A DNA stretch of 64,000 nt from Isoetes taiwanensis. Taxonomy: Eukaryota > Streptophyta > Lycopodiopsida > Isoetales > Isoetaceae. Positions 33,367-43,167 of this stretch are shown piece by piece. Within the stretch, counting starts at the first letter, position 1. Every line of letters starts with the position of its first letter. The stretch spans positions 6,417,821 through 6,481,820 of the forward strand of contig JAJEKV010000057.1 of the NCBI GenBank assembly GCA_021234155.1, read 5' to 3'. The notes below the pieces were generated by a model that was not told where the DNA came from, ran no database searches, and saw nothing but the letters and a program-made list of their open reading frames with translations. The position numbers were made by a program, and so were the translations under genes.

Positions 33367-34515
33367 CCATCCGTCTTGTATTGGACAAAAGCGGCTTTGC
33401 AACATCCAATCGAGAATACATCGCATGTGCATACGATGCCCACATCCTAGAGTGTACCAGCCCACCCGTGTCAAGTTGTCCGCACATCACACGCAATGTC
33501 TATAATCAGCAGCCTTTCACTCTTCCCATTGGCTCTCATACAAGTACTCGCGAGGGAGATATACAATTGACTGCTCCAAAGTCACCCTAAAAGGGTCAGA
33601 GTCCAACGATCTTATTAGGTTGCGTAAGTGATCGTTGTTTTCCCTGAGGACCGCTGCCTCTCTGTTCGATGCCGCTAGTTGCCGTTTAGTGTCCTCTAAT
33701 TCGGTTGCCATCTTCTCATACCCATCGGCACGGTCCTTTAAGCGAATATTCTCTTCAGAAAGGATTAGGTTCCGACTTCTCTCATTCTCTAATTGGGCTC
33801 GAATATCTACAAGCTCATCGACGGATCCAGCTGCGGCTACCCCTGCCACTTGGTACGTAATGGTGACAGGCTCACCATGCACCCCACTCTCGCTATCTTC
33901 CGATAGCTTAACCCTCTTGGTGCTACCACTACCGCTTCCTTGACTCTATTTTCTACTGGCATAATTTACAGGCACTTCCTTCACAAGCTCATAGTATACT
34001 TGTTGTGCAAAACTCTTACTGAACTCACTATTGTGGGATAGGTGTCCCTTCACTTGGACATGCCGCTCCACTGCTTTTGCTCGCACCATAGCAATCTTGC
34101 ACTCATGAGCTTTGTACTTGCCCCTCTTATTGGGCCAATCTCTTTCAAACTCATTCTTGTCCAAATTTGTTATCACATCCTCGTAGTCTGCTCCCTGCAG
34201 ACAATAGCCTGGCCCTGTCTCGCCAGCTACATTATGCACCTCTGTGATGGTGCAATTTTCTCTTTTAGATACGTCTTCCATCGCACGCAGTCTTCATAAC
34301 TCGACCGTGCGATACTCATTCGCTTTTGCATGTTCTGCTACTCTCTCCACTTGCCGAGCAGTTGACAATTCAAGCTCGTTCTCCATGCTTTGCAAGAATG
34401 GAGAGGGGGTCCTCAAATGCGAAGGCACTGAAAAGTCATGCGAATCCGGAGGCATTTCCTGCTGCTGCGATGTGCCCACATTGGGAGGAGATTGGTCATG
34501 CTGTTCATGAGACAT
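33367..34515 (-). pseudogene. Coiled-coil protein with C-terminal RING finger (decayed)
   Basis: One frame can be followed from ATG 34515 to about 33367, interrupted by four stops (near 34295, 33947, 33518 and 33490). Segments in order: a polar N-terminus (MSHEQHDQSPPN), CTITEVHNVAGETG, an NLS-like STKRVKLSED, a long coiled coil (about 33820-33620, QLENERSRNLILSEENIRLK), then a RING-H2-like cluster HC..CADNLTRVGWYTLGCGHR, MHMRCILDWMLQ, SRFCPI (about 33490-33380). RING proteins are usually E3 ubiquitin ligases. The four stops without frameshift suggest moderate decay. Its neighbour downstream (30960-32432) also has a coiled coil, so the two may be diverged relatives. Confidence 0.6.
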
Positions 34516-34779
34516 AATGGTGCTGACTTGTCAAGGTGTGTTTTGACTTCTTGTCTTTATAATTTTTGTTAGCTGCGACATAATAGAAAAACAGACAATA
34601 AGTAACTTTTGCACGCAATTTCACAATTCCAAAGTACGAAAAGGACAATAATTTTCTCAATATTGTCAAATAAACAAGCGTTCAATGAATTTCTTTTAAA
34701 TATTATATGTAAGAATGTTTGAATGTAAATTTAGATGTCGTGTGAATAACAGGATATGCACGCTAAACGTGACTAGGAC

Positions 34780-36136
34780 CAGCTTGGTCTACTGCGTCGT
34801 CCCCACCATGGCCAAGTTGAAGAATCCAATCTGATTCCAATTTGTGGCCTCGTGCCTGGAATTGGAAAGCAATGAAAACTGCTCTGCATGGTGTCAAGTA
34901 GCTGGGCAAATTTTCGTGTTTTGTCTTTCATTGGTGACTCAACGCAATGCTTCAAATAGTCGCACATTCTCCGATGCTTGCCTTGCTGCTCCAGGCTTTC
35001 TATGACTCCATGTAGGAGTGCTTACTAGCAAAATCAGCCAAGTAATAGACAACATACGCTGCCTCATGCAAGTCAAAGTCAAGCCTTGCAGCCACTGTCT
35101 TTGAGCCACTACCAAAATAAAGATCATCGTGCATATATGGATGCCTGGCCCTTTCAATCTCAATTCTTTTCTTACCCTCACCATCCAAACCCTTGTAATG
35201 CCACTGCTTTAGCTCCACTGTCTCGCCCACCCCAATCACAAATGCCAATATATACAACCTGAGGATCAATGCATCCCTTCTCCTTTCTATACTCAAAATG
35301 GAGCTGCACATTGCCCGGATGCCAGTCCATATGCAAATACCTTTCTTGATGAAGTTTTCGCAGGCCACTACAGAATGGCATAGCCAAGTCCCCAACCCTA
35401 GAGGCAACAAATAATTTTTCTTCTGCGCTCCTCAAGGCGCATAAAGTCTATCTCAACTCTGGGGACAACTCCTAACTTTTTAAATGCAAGCTCAGCAAAA
35501 GCATTGCACCCATGACTTGTAAAAAAGGTTGCCAACGAACCTCCATTCCAAAAAGGAAAAATTAAGCCTTGCCTTTCTAAGCCGGTTGTGCTACCAATGC
35601 AGTGTATTATATATCCATGCCTAACTTGCATCCCAAAATCCCTCATGTTCTTCAACATAGCTTCCACTAACTTATTAGGATCTGTGCCCGGCTGAAAATT
35701 ATTGTTTTGAAATTTTACACAATATGGTTCATCCTTAATAACATTAGAGTCTAAAATATTGCATTTATGCACCGTGCCATATGAACCAGAACCAATTCTT
35801 TGTCTATTTATTATCAGCGATGAATCTCATTTGCAAACCAGGTTGTCTTAGCATCCGCTCTTCTACGAACTTCCCACTCCCTGTCTGTCTGTCTTTCTTC
35901 AACTTTCTGTTGCTCCAAGCCGCATTCCATATGATGGCTTTTTCTTTCAACTCTAGCCTCAAGCGATGACTATTCAAATTTGCAACTTCCGTAATCATAT
36001 TCCCAGTATTGCGGCTAAAAGCCCTTTTGGCACCTTTAACAAGCCCTACATGGTAGTCTAGCCACCCTTCCTCGCTGTTGATAATCAATTCCAAATCCTG
36101 GGCTGAGGCATTGCAAAGACGATTACACAACCAGTT
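34780..36136 (-). pseudogene. Protein kinase-like gene, 3' part (split by Gypsy insertion)
   Basis: Leftward reading: an N-terminal helical segment (QDLELIINSEEGWLDYHVGL), then, after a frame change near 35825, the glycine loop RIGSGSYGTVHKC, the lysine strand YCVKFQ, a hinge LIFPFWNGGSLATFF, the catalytic loop LHMDWHPGNV (aspartate and asparagine kept), CDWG in place of DFG, and RHPYMHDDLYFGSGS in place of the APE region. Breaks occur near 35825, 35420 and 35190-35000. The catalytic loop variant is unlike ordinary receptor kinases. The N-terminal coding part lies beyond the Gypsy element at 49282-49490, in register once the element and one CAGTT are set aside. Confidence 0.7.
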
Positions 36137-37710
36137 TGTGACGTTCCAAGTATTTATACGGCATATGTATAAATACATTGACACGTCACCCAGTATAGAT
36201 ACGCCACCATGGGGTATGGTAACCTAGGGGGTTGACCTAAAAGGGATTTAGTTAGCTATGTTAATTAAAACATTAAGGATAATAACCTATGATTTAGGAA
36301 ATTAATAATAATTAAGCTAATTATGGTTTGGGAAGGCACCACCTGGCCAAACTCGATTGGCCAGCATGGGGATTGCTAATTGGATCCAATAAGGTGGATC
36401 ACCACCCCCTTATCAGCCAGTAACCAACCATTTGAGCCAAGGGAGCAAAATACCGAGGCAAGGACCGCGGGAGACTTCACCAAATACACTAAATCACCAC
36501 TAGCTGTTGCTGCCACCCTACTTGCAGCATCATGGAAGCCCCTCTCGATAACGGTTCCAGCCGAAACACGGGTTAGTAGTAGTTTAGCTTGTGTTTTGTA
36601 AGATAGTACTGTAGTACTCTCTGTGCTGATTGCCTTGTGGAAGTTAACCCTTGTGCTCTGTTAAGGAATTGGTTGATGTATCTATGAAGTTTTCGGGTAG
36701 CTTCCATTAAACAGGGGTTTAAAGGGGGGGTAGAGACCTCTGAGCTCAAATATGATAGTATGCTCCTAGATATAGCCCTGTAATATTCCCACTAATGCGG
36801 CCTGTGTACAAGAGACCACCGGGTCATAGATGCTATGGTCTGGCTTAGCACCAGATAAAGGACACAGTGGTGAAGTGGGGATGGGGTCTTGCACGAACAT
36901 AAAAGGCTCCTGAGACTCCTACAGTGGGCTAGGCCTGATAGCCGGTCACGTAGAGGGCCGGGTATGGGTCTGACACTCCCTGGGTGTAGAGGTGTGATCC
37001 GTATGGAGCATCTTGCACTTTGAGTAGATTTAGGGTGAGTAAGTTGAGTACGGATGCGGGGGTCGCTGATGCGGCACGTATTCTCTAGCTCACCCATGGA
37101 ACCACTGTGATCCTGGAAGGGGATGCCTCCCTGACCTGCCTCATCGGACCGGGGTGTCATGAACCCTGGAGTAGACTCAAACGGGTGATTCCTTGAGTTT
37201 GCGTCTCCGGAAGGCTATAGCGAAGCCATAGCGTGAATCGACCCATCTGCAAAGTGTGCACAGGAGGGGCGGATGGAGTGGACAACCCTAGCCGATGTTC
37301 TATGCTAGCCAACGCCATGCCAAGACTCGGTCTGCTGATCTCTTGAGGCCTAGCCGTCAGTCGATCCTCACTAGAGTCTGAGCCGGGGTAGAACCTGAGG
37401 TTTGGGGTGTTCTCTTAGTTTTAGATGTATATTCTTTGCCGTTGTCAATTGGATGGTTGCGCCACCCTTCGTGGTGGTTATTTATATCTGATTTTTGCTG
37501 TGTGCTAACCCTTGTATTCATGCTTCCGCGACGTAGGCGCCCATCGAAGGCGTGGGTCGAATGACACCTCCGTGTCCTTCACCCGAGCCTCCTCACGTAG
37601 ATGGCCCGGGTTAGACGGAGGGCCCTGCTCATGGCGAGATGGTCGCCATGGGAGGGGAAAGTCCCCGTATGTATACGGCCGGGGGTCGTATATATTCAGG
37701 GAGCGTCACA
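36137..37710 (+). repeat. 5' LTR of the chromovirus
   Basis: 1574 bp. Preceded by CAGTT; it lacks a 36-bp segment, found in the 3' LTR, before GTGCTCTGTTAAGG. Should contain the element promoter; no single TATA box could be assigned with confidence. Confidence 0.95.
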
Positions 37711-37711
37711 G

Positions 37712-37723
37712 TGGTATCAGAGC
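37712..37723 (+). promoter_or_regulatory. Primer binding site, tRNA-iMet
   Basis: TGGTATCAGAGC, one base after the 5' LTR; complementary to the 3' end of initiator tRNA-Met and used to prime minus-strand DNA. Confidence 0.95.
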
Positions 37724-38319
37724 CGTGATTTCGGTTGCACGAAATCATAGCACTGACCAAACACTAACTCGTTAGCCTGGTAGTTAGGAGGAGGCTAAGT
37801 TAATGTGTTGTTAGTCCTCTTTGATGTTTGGTTCTGTGTTAGGTTAAATCAAGAAATTATAAGTTACAAGAAGTTAGGGCGACTGGAGTGCCCAAGGTTG
37901 GAAGGAATTATAAAATTTTATAGGTAGCTCAAATGAAGGAGAAAGTGGTTCCATTGGATCGGGCGTACCCCAAATACCCTAGGACAGTCGTCGCTGGCGG
38001 AAAAATGGTCAAGGGAAGGCCCGAAAGTCAACTCGGGGGCCGCTTGAATTTTGTCGCCTTGCAGTTGACGTGGGAGAGTCAAAAATGCAGTCGGCGCCCG
38101 ACCACACCGAGCGAGTCAACGCGGCCCCGAAAGTCAACTCGGGTGCCGCTTGCTTTTCGTCGACCCCCAGTCGCGGTGGGAGCGCGTATAATGCAGCCGG
38201 CGCCCGACCGTATGCGCCGCGTATTTCCGTCGTATAAATTATTTTATAATAATAAAATTAAAAAGTTAATAAGGAAAAAATTTAAATTTTAAAAGTTAAC
38301 TGGCCGTTAAAGTTTCTTT
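37724..38319 (+). other. Untranslated leader of the chromovirus
   Basis: No long frame. It contains CCCGAAAGTCAACTCGGG twice (about 38019 and 38125), each inside a longer repeat with GCCGCTTG and CGGCGCCCGACC, so a local duplication of about 106-110 bp is present. GGTAG/GTAGTT sequences near 37780 and 37922 could serve as splice donors for the ORFs further on. Confidence 0.55.
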
Positions 38320-39795
38320 TTGGTTATTTTGTTTTCGCCTTGCCTTCAGCGCCTTCGGCCGCCGGAATCGACGACCGCCATCGCCACCAGACTTGACTCT
38401 GCTTTCTCGCCCTTGTTCCTTGCGACCCCTAGCGCCTTCCTCCCCGCTTCTCTAGCTGCAAGCGCCTTACCGTCTGCTCTCTTAGACCTTAGTGCTACCG
38501 CTATGGCCAACACCAAGAGCGCCCCGGACCCCTCTACCCTTACCATAGCCGAGATCTATACCATGATCGCCCGGTATATGGCTACTGACCCGGCTTTCAT
38601 TGACATACTTCTAGACGAGCTAGTAAACAGGTTTGACAACAATGATAGGATCCCCTATCCCATCTACCACTTCTCGGAGCCATTCTTGATCCGGCTGAAC
38701 CTTCGCCAGCTTTCCTACACCATGGTCGAGCAACATGACATGGTCATGATGCTGATTAAGTTCTATCCTCCCGAATGCAAGGGACACACCGAGGAGGAGG
38801 ACATCAGGACAGAGGCCGATCGTATCAGAGGCTTGGCAAGGGAAGATGACCATCGGGAAGTGGAGCGAGCTGATACGGCGGCTCGGGGAAGGGAGTACCG
38901 GTACTTAGGGGACGGACTTGCCGTCATAGATGGCAGGGCAATTGAGGTTCCCCCGTACCAATGGCATGAAGCTTCCCAGAGCTTCATGTGGGGAACCCCG
39001 ATCCCTGATATCAGTCTGGATTACCTAACGACGATCCAGATTGATATGAGCCAGCGACCCAATCGGTACCATGCTGAACTTCTTCGCCGTAGCGCAGCAC
39101 ACCATTTCGCTCAGGTTGAAGAAGATCTGAGGAGAGCCCGGGAGTTCCGGGAAGAGCAGGAGAGGAACGAACGAGCGGAGAAGGCTCGGCAGGACCAGCT
39201 GAACCCACAGGACGAAGGGGGATCAGGGAGTGGGCCGGGCCCAATACCGACCGAGCACACCACCATTAAGCACCGGAAGAAGGCCGTGGCCCGGAAATCC
39301 GGCAGTCAATACAATGAGAAACTAAGGACTGTCGGAGCTTTTGGGAAGAATACGAGCTCCAGCCGGAGGCAGGAGCGAGTGGACGCGTCCCGGCCAGCCG
39401 TAGGGGCCAAGACGGTGCCAGCATCAAGGGTGCCGCCTACCAACCCTGCCCCACAAAGGAAACCCCATCGGTACCGACCCGGTACTGTTGCCATATGGGA
39501 GATCCGTAAGTTTCAGAAGTCGACCCAACTTCTGATACGAAAGCTTCCTTTCCAGAGGTTGGTCCGGGAGATTGCACAGGAGTTTAAGACCGACCTCCGT
39601 TTCCAGACATTCGCTATTTTGGCACTCCAAGAGGCTGCGGAGGCCTATCTGGTGGCACTCTTTGGCGACGCCAACCTTTGCGTGATTCACACAAAGAAAG
39701 GATTTAGCCCTCGCCCGCAGGATTCGGGGCGAGCGTCCTTAGCATTTTTGTTGTTGCAAGCGTTTTCCATTGTAAATACTCTTTTTGATAATTGA
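38320..39795 (+). CDS. Chromovirus ORF-A: unknown domain fused to histone H3 fold
   Basis: 491 codons; the ATG at 38503 (CCGCTATGGCC, residue 62) is the better start. The N-terminal half is unlike anything I know: helical ([18 protein letters not shown]), then a charged coiled coil ([18 protein letters not shown]), then a basic linker. From residue 381 to 460 it is histone H3: [45 protein letters not shown] and [20 protein letters not shown]. Loop 1 has the length of ordinary H3, not the longer loop of CENH3. H3 tail methylation sites are not recognisable. After HTKK the frame shifts; [11 protein letters not shown], the H3 C-terminus, reads in the +1 frame to a stop at 39740-39742. The current frame runs on to 39795. 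Role unknown; targeting to nucleosomes or centromeres is speculation. Confidence 0.9.
   Translation: MVILFSPCLQRLRPPESTTAIATRLDSAFSPLFLATPSAFLPASLAASALPSALLDLSATAMANTKSAPDPSTLTIAEIYTMIARYMATDPAFIDILLDELVNRFDNNDRIPYPIYHFSEPFLIRLNLRQLSYTMVEQHDMVMMLIKFYPPECKGHTEEEDIRTEADRIRGLAREDDHREVERADTAARGREYRYLGDGLAVIDGRAIEVPPYQWHEASQSFMWGTPIPDISLDYLTTIQIDMSQRPNRYHAELLRRSAAHHFAQVEEDLRRAREFREEQERNERAEKARQDQLNPQDEGGSGSGPGPIPTEHTTIKHRKKAVARKSGSQYNEKLRTVGAFGKNTSSSRRQERVDASRPAVGAKTVPASRVPPTNPAPQRKPHRYRPGTVAIWEIRKFQKSTQLLIRKLPFQRLVREIAQEFKTDLRFQTFAILALQEAAEAYLVALFGDANLCVIHTKKGFSPRPQDSGRASLAFLLLQAFSIVNTLFDN
39460..39742 (+). other. Histone H3 fold region within ORF-A
   Basis: Alpha-N, alpha-1, loop 1 and alpha-2 are intact in the main frame (39460-39699). 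About 17 bases seem to be missing at 39697, where the loop 2 residues would be, and this moves the C-terminal helix into the +1 frame (39698-39742). Identity to plant H3 by eye is very high in alpha-1 and clearly lower in the AI(W) segment after GTVA. Confidence 0.93.
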
Positions 39796-39963
39796 TAAAA
39801 ACTTTTTTTTATATATTCGAAATTGTATAAAGGACTTTTTTTTATTTTGTGACAAATACGAAATTGCTGACGTCAGCATAATAAAAAGGGTTAAAAAAGG
39901 AATTTCAGAGTTCATTTCAATTGTTCTCTCTGTTTTTCTTGCATCCTCCTCCCTTCTAGCGCC
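39796..39963 (+). other. Interval between ORF-A and ORF-B with acceptor-like site
   Basis: AT-rich, ending in a pyrimidine-rich stretch and CTTCTAG (AG at 39958-39959) five bases before the ORF-B ATG. Similar CT-rich stretches ending in CAG or TAG precede ORF-A (38348), ORF-C (41584) and gag (42301). Confidence 0.45.
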
Positions 39964-41364
39964 ATGGCAGCCACCGACCTTCTCGCATGGTATCAAGACG
40001 AAGAGCATTGGGATCCGCAAGTGCCCTTCAACCTGTTGTGGCCCTTGCTATGCCAGCGCCTAGACCTCATCACCAATATGCAGCGGCACCCAGATTATGC
40101 CGGGTTTTTAGACTTCTACATGGAGGAGATGCTTCCTTTGTGTATCCCTCTTGGGGATCCTCCCCAATTGTATCTCGAGCGGGAGGTAGTCCGGGAGATG
40201 TTAGGGGGCGACACCCATGCATATGATGTGCTGAAGGGAAAGCTCAGATGGGGCAAACACCTGCCCGTTGTGCAGCATCAGGGGCGGCAATATCTTGAGG
40301 TTGCCTTCGCCCTAGCCATCCTCATGGATCAATACGTTGAGGATGAAACCTTGCCTGTAGAGCAAGGCAAACTCCCTGAATCTTCTGAGGAGGGAGATGA
40401 TGAGCATATAGGTATGGGCGACTTCGCCCGTTGGAAGCAATTGGCCGAGGAGATGCCACCACGCCGGGAGCAAGCTGCACACTTGTCAGGGCTAGATGCC
40501 CTTCCAGTTATTTATCACCAAGGGCAAGAATATCTTCTCTTGGATGATATTATCTGGACTTACCACATGATAGTCGGGTTTAAGCGCCGGCGAAAGGATC
40601 ATGTGCTTTATGAGCTAGCGGAGTATTGCATGGATGATTTCATCGACTTCGCTCCTATTGAGCTTCCCCCGGAGATGCAGCAGCTACTTCAGTTCCGCCA
40701 AGAGACCATAGAGACGGCTGAGACTCTGCTACGTCTTCGGGAACTGGTAATGCAGGAACCGACCTCTCAACCCTCACCGGATGCCTTTACAGCTATGGGA
40801 CCCCATGTCCCCAACATTAATATGGTTGAGGTCCCCTCCGATTCGGATGAGGAAGGAGAGGATTTATACCATAATCCTGCTCATTTGAGGGAAGAGCAGC
40901 AGGAACTCAAGGAAGAGGAAGTCCCTATGGACTTAGACAAGGAGGTGGCCACGTCAGAGACCCCACAAGGGAAGGTATTGGGAAACCACCTTACCCGCTT
41001 CTTCTTATCAGCCTTCCGGCAGGGGCAAGTTCTTTTTATAGCCCGAGATTTAGGGCCGGAGGCTGAAGCTTCATGGTGGACCCTCCGTGCTCTCTCCACA
41101 TTGGCCAGGCACAAGAAGCTTTCATATCGTACGTTCACTTATGTACTCGTGCGACGGGATCTTGCTCTGACGGCCTTGGGCCAAGATATTGCACCCTGGA
41201 TGAGCATAAAGCTCCTTACCGCAGCCCCATTGGTTGTTGCCTATCCGCCAGAGGTTGCATCCATTGCGGCTGCCACAGTAGACCCCGGGGTGACTCTGCT
41301 GCGACACCGACCGCCGCCACCACCTCCTAGGTCTACAAATGAAGAGGGAGGACCTAGTTCTTAA
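39964..41364 (+). CDS. Chromovirus ORF-B, unknown function
   Basis: 466 codons, start in a strong context (GCCATGGCA), no in-frame stop. Residues 100-111 (LPVVQHQGRQYL) and 180-191 (LPVIYHQGQEYL) are copies of one motif exactly 80 residues apart, so the N-terminal half may be two repeats of one small domain. Residues 285-300 have a hydrophobic patch followed by PSDSDEEGED, which resembles a SUMO-interacting motif. The C-terminal part (NHLTRFFLSAFRQGQ, YRTFTYVLVRRDL) is well ordered and ends in a polyproline stretch. I recognise no known family. Its intact frame next to a broken gag suggests that it was under selection until recently. Confidence 0.75.
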   Translation: MAATDLLAWYQDEEHWDPQVPFNLLWPLLCQRLDLITNMQRHPDYAGFLDFYMEEMLPLCIPLGDPPQLYLEREVVREMLGGDTHAYDVLKGKLRWGKHLPVVQHQGRQYLEVAFALAILMDQYVEDETLPVEQGKLPESSEEGDDEHIGMGDFARWKQLAEEMPPRREQAAHLSGLDALPVIYHQGQEYLLLDDIIWTYHMIVGFKRRRKDHVLYELAEYCMDDFIDFAPIELPPEMQQLLQFRQETIETAETLLRLRELVMQEPTSQPSPDAFTAMGPHVPNINMVEVPSDSDEEGEDLYHNPAHLREEQQELKEEEVPMDLDKEVATSETPQGKVLGNHLTRFFLSAFRQGQVLFIARDLGPEAEASWWTLRALSTLARHKKLSYRTFTYVLVRRDLALTALGQDIAPWMSIKLLTAAPLVVAYPPEVASIAAATVDPGVTLLRHRPPPPPPRSTNEEGGPSS

Positions 41365-41622
41365 ATAATTGTACTACGTTTTTTTTTGTATTGCGTATGA
41401 TTTGTATTGGCAAATTCTTTAGCCATTCTATAATGTGATACACCCCTTTCCTGATCGATTGTGATTATTGTGTTGAGGAATACAATTAAAAATTGTTCTT
41501 TTCCATGATGTGTTCTTCAAATTATTGGAGTTAGAGTATAATGAACATATGCAACGCTCTATATTCATTTCCATTGTCTTGCAGAAGAGACCCTTTGGGA
41601 ATATGAGGAGAGGATTACAGAC
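41365..41622 (+). other. Interval between ORF-B and ORF-C
   Basis: Non-coding, AT-rich, ending in CATTGTCTTGCAG (AG at 41583-41584), an acceptor-like site 38 bases before the ORF-C ATG. Confidence 0.45.
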
Positions 41623-42042
41623 ATGATCAGGAGGGATGATCCAGGGCCACCCGACCAGGACTATGGCCAAAGATATGGGGAATATCCAGAATGGGACGAA
41701 GGTTATGAGATGGAACCCCCGCCACCAGGAGAACCCTATGATCCAGCAAAAGGGTTGGAGATAGTTAATATCCTCAGGGACAGAGCTTTCGAGGACCTGA
41801 AGCAGACTCTGTGCCGCTCGTGGGACTATTGGAGCATGTCCAGGCACGAAGCCTTCGAGGACGCCAACGACCACCTGTGGCAACTCTTCTATGCTTTAAG
41901 GAGGCTTTTCAATCTCCTCATTATTAGCCCAACGTGGGAATACCAACCAGTCATTGTCCAGGCCTGGGCACGCTACAAGCTCGTTAGGGCTGTGCGTGAG
42001 AGTGTTCGCTACTCGATCCTGTACCCCTTCGCGAACCCCTAG
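41623..42042 (+). CDS. Chromovirus ORF-C, unknown function
   Basis: 139 codons. The N-terminus is acidic and proline-rich (EWDEGYEMEPPPPGEPYDP); the rest is predicted helical (RAFEDLKQTLCRSWDYWSM, LWQLFYALRRLFNLLI). The codon before ATG and the acceptor-like CAG upstream suggest that it could be a downstream exon whose frame extends in from 41586 (ETLWEYEERITDMIRR). I recognise no family. Confidence 0.65.
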   Translation: MIRRDDPGPPDQDYGQRYGEYPEWDEGYEMEPPPPGEPYDPAKGLEIVNILRDRAFEDLKQTLCRSWDYWSMSRHEAFEDANDHLWQLFYALRRLFNLLIISPTWEYQPVIVQAWARYKLVRAVRESVRYSILYPFANP

Positions 42043-42288
42043 ACCGGGTCTTTCCAGTTTTGTTTTTTTTATGCTGTATGTGAGTTCAACTTCAAGTTTC
42101 AGCTGTATCATGTTTGTCCTTGTGTAATACTCCTGTATCAACTTCTGGTAGTACTAAGGTGTGGAACTGTAATGGAAAAGTTTTCCTCTTATAATAATAA
42201 ATTTTCTTTATATTCTCTCTCTACACTCTATCCGACATGATAAAATTTGTAAGAATTTATGTGCTGTAATTATGCTTATACCTTTTTC
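42043..42288 (+). other. Interval between ORF-C and gag
   Basis: T-rich, non-coding, with short AATAAT runs near 42192. It ends near CTTTTTCATGCTCGATTTAG, which offers both a gag start (42289) and an acceptor-like AG (42300-42301). Confidence 0.45.
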
Positions 42289-43167
42289 ATGCTCGATTTA
42301 GACGGTGTACGCAACGTCGCCTGGCAGACGCCCTCCAACGCCAGTAGGCTGACACCTGAACAGGAACTGATGTTAATGAAAAGACAATTAGTCGAATTAC
42401 AGGCTTATGTCTTGCATGCCAACCCACCACAGCAAACACAGGAAGACGGACCGGAGTTACCTCCGCTACCGCCAAGCCCACCTGCACAACAACCATCTCC
42501 ACCTGGACCCAGTCCTATATCTGCACAGAGGGGACCTCGTTCTAAGCGCCGTCGGAGTTCCTCTAAGGATAGCGCCACCTCCTCACACTCAACCACTTCG
42601 GTGTCTTCTGAGTCATCGGTATCAGCTGGTGACCATGCAAAGCGCTGGGATAAGGAATACCGTAAAACGGTTGATACCGCTATAACTAGTATATGGAAGA
42701 ATAGGAAACTGGCCCAGTTTGATGGGAAATCTAGAGGCGGACTGAATGCAGAGTCCTGGTTGGACGAAATGAAGGAGTTTGGCAAGTCCTATGGCATGAC
42801 GGAAAAGCATACAGGAAAGGTTTCCACCACAAATCTTACAGGAGCTGCCCGTATTTGGTGGAAGGGCTATGCTAGAGCCAAGCATCTGGATAGAAGCAGG
42901 TGCAAGTTCAAGAAGTTTGCTAAAGCTTTTAAGTCGCATTATGTGCCTCGTGCGCACAAATGCCAGCAAATTTAGACCTTTTATAGGTTAGAACAGAAAA
43001 GTATGTCAGTTCAGACTTATACTGATGAATTTATGCGCCTGAGGCTGTATGTACCAGGTATGAATGAGAAGAGGGCAGTGGAGGGTTACATTGAAGGTTT
43101 GGCCCCATCAATTAAACGAATGGTGAAGGCCATAGATCTGAAATCGGTTGCGGAAGCTGAAGGCTAA
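42289..43167 (+). pseudogene. Chromovirus Gag (nonsense and frameshift)
   Basis: Gag forms the particle. A proline- and serine-rich N-terminus is followed by the capsid pattern KLAQFDGKSRGGLNAESWLD, GAARIWWKGYA and FKSHYVPRA. The frame meets a TAG at 42973-42975, after which YRLEQKSMSVQTYTDEFMRL and IEGLAPSIKRMV continue in the same frame to 43165. The zinc knuckle lies further on in the pol frame, so a one-base shift occurred before 43165. W, F and G-L positions are those of plant Ty3 Gag. Confidence 0.88.

Noticed and set aside
37712-37723. tRNA-Met gene fragment
   Set aside because: Only 12 bases match and it lies next to an LTR, so it is a primer binding site. The same holds for 27035-27046.
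39460-39742. Calling the H3 fold a CENH3
   Set aside because: Loop 1 (EFKTDLRFQ) has the length and residues of ordinary H3. The upstream [14 protein letters not shown] is faintly like a CENH3 tail but too weak to use.
39739-40020. 93-codon minus-strand frame overlapping ORF-A and ORF-B
   Set aside because: Antisense to coding sequence and AT-rich interval; no domain.
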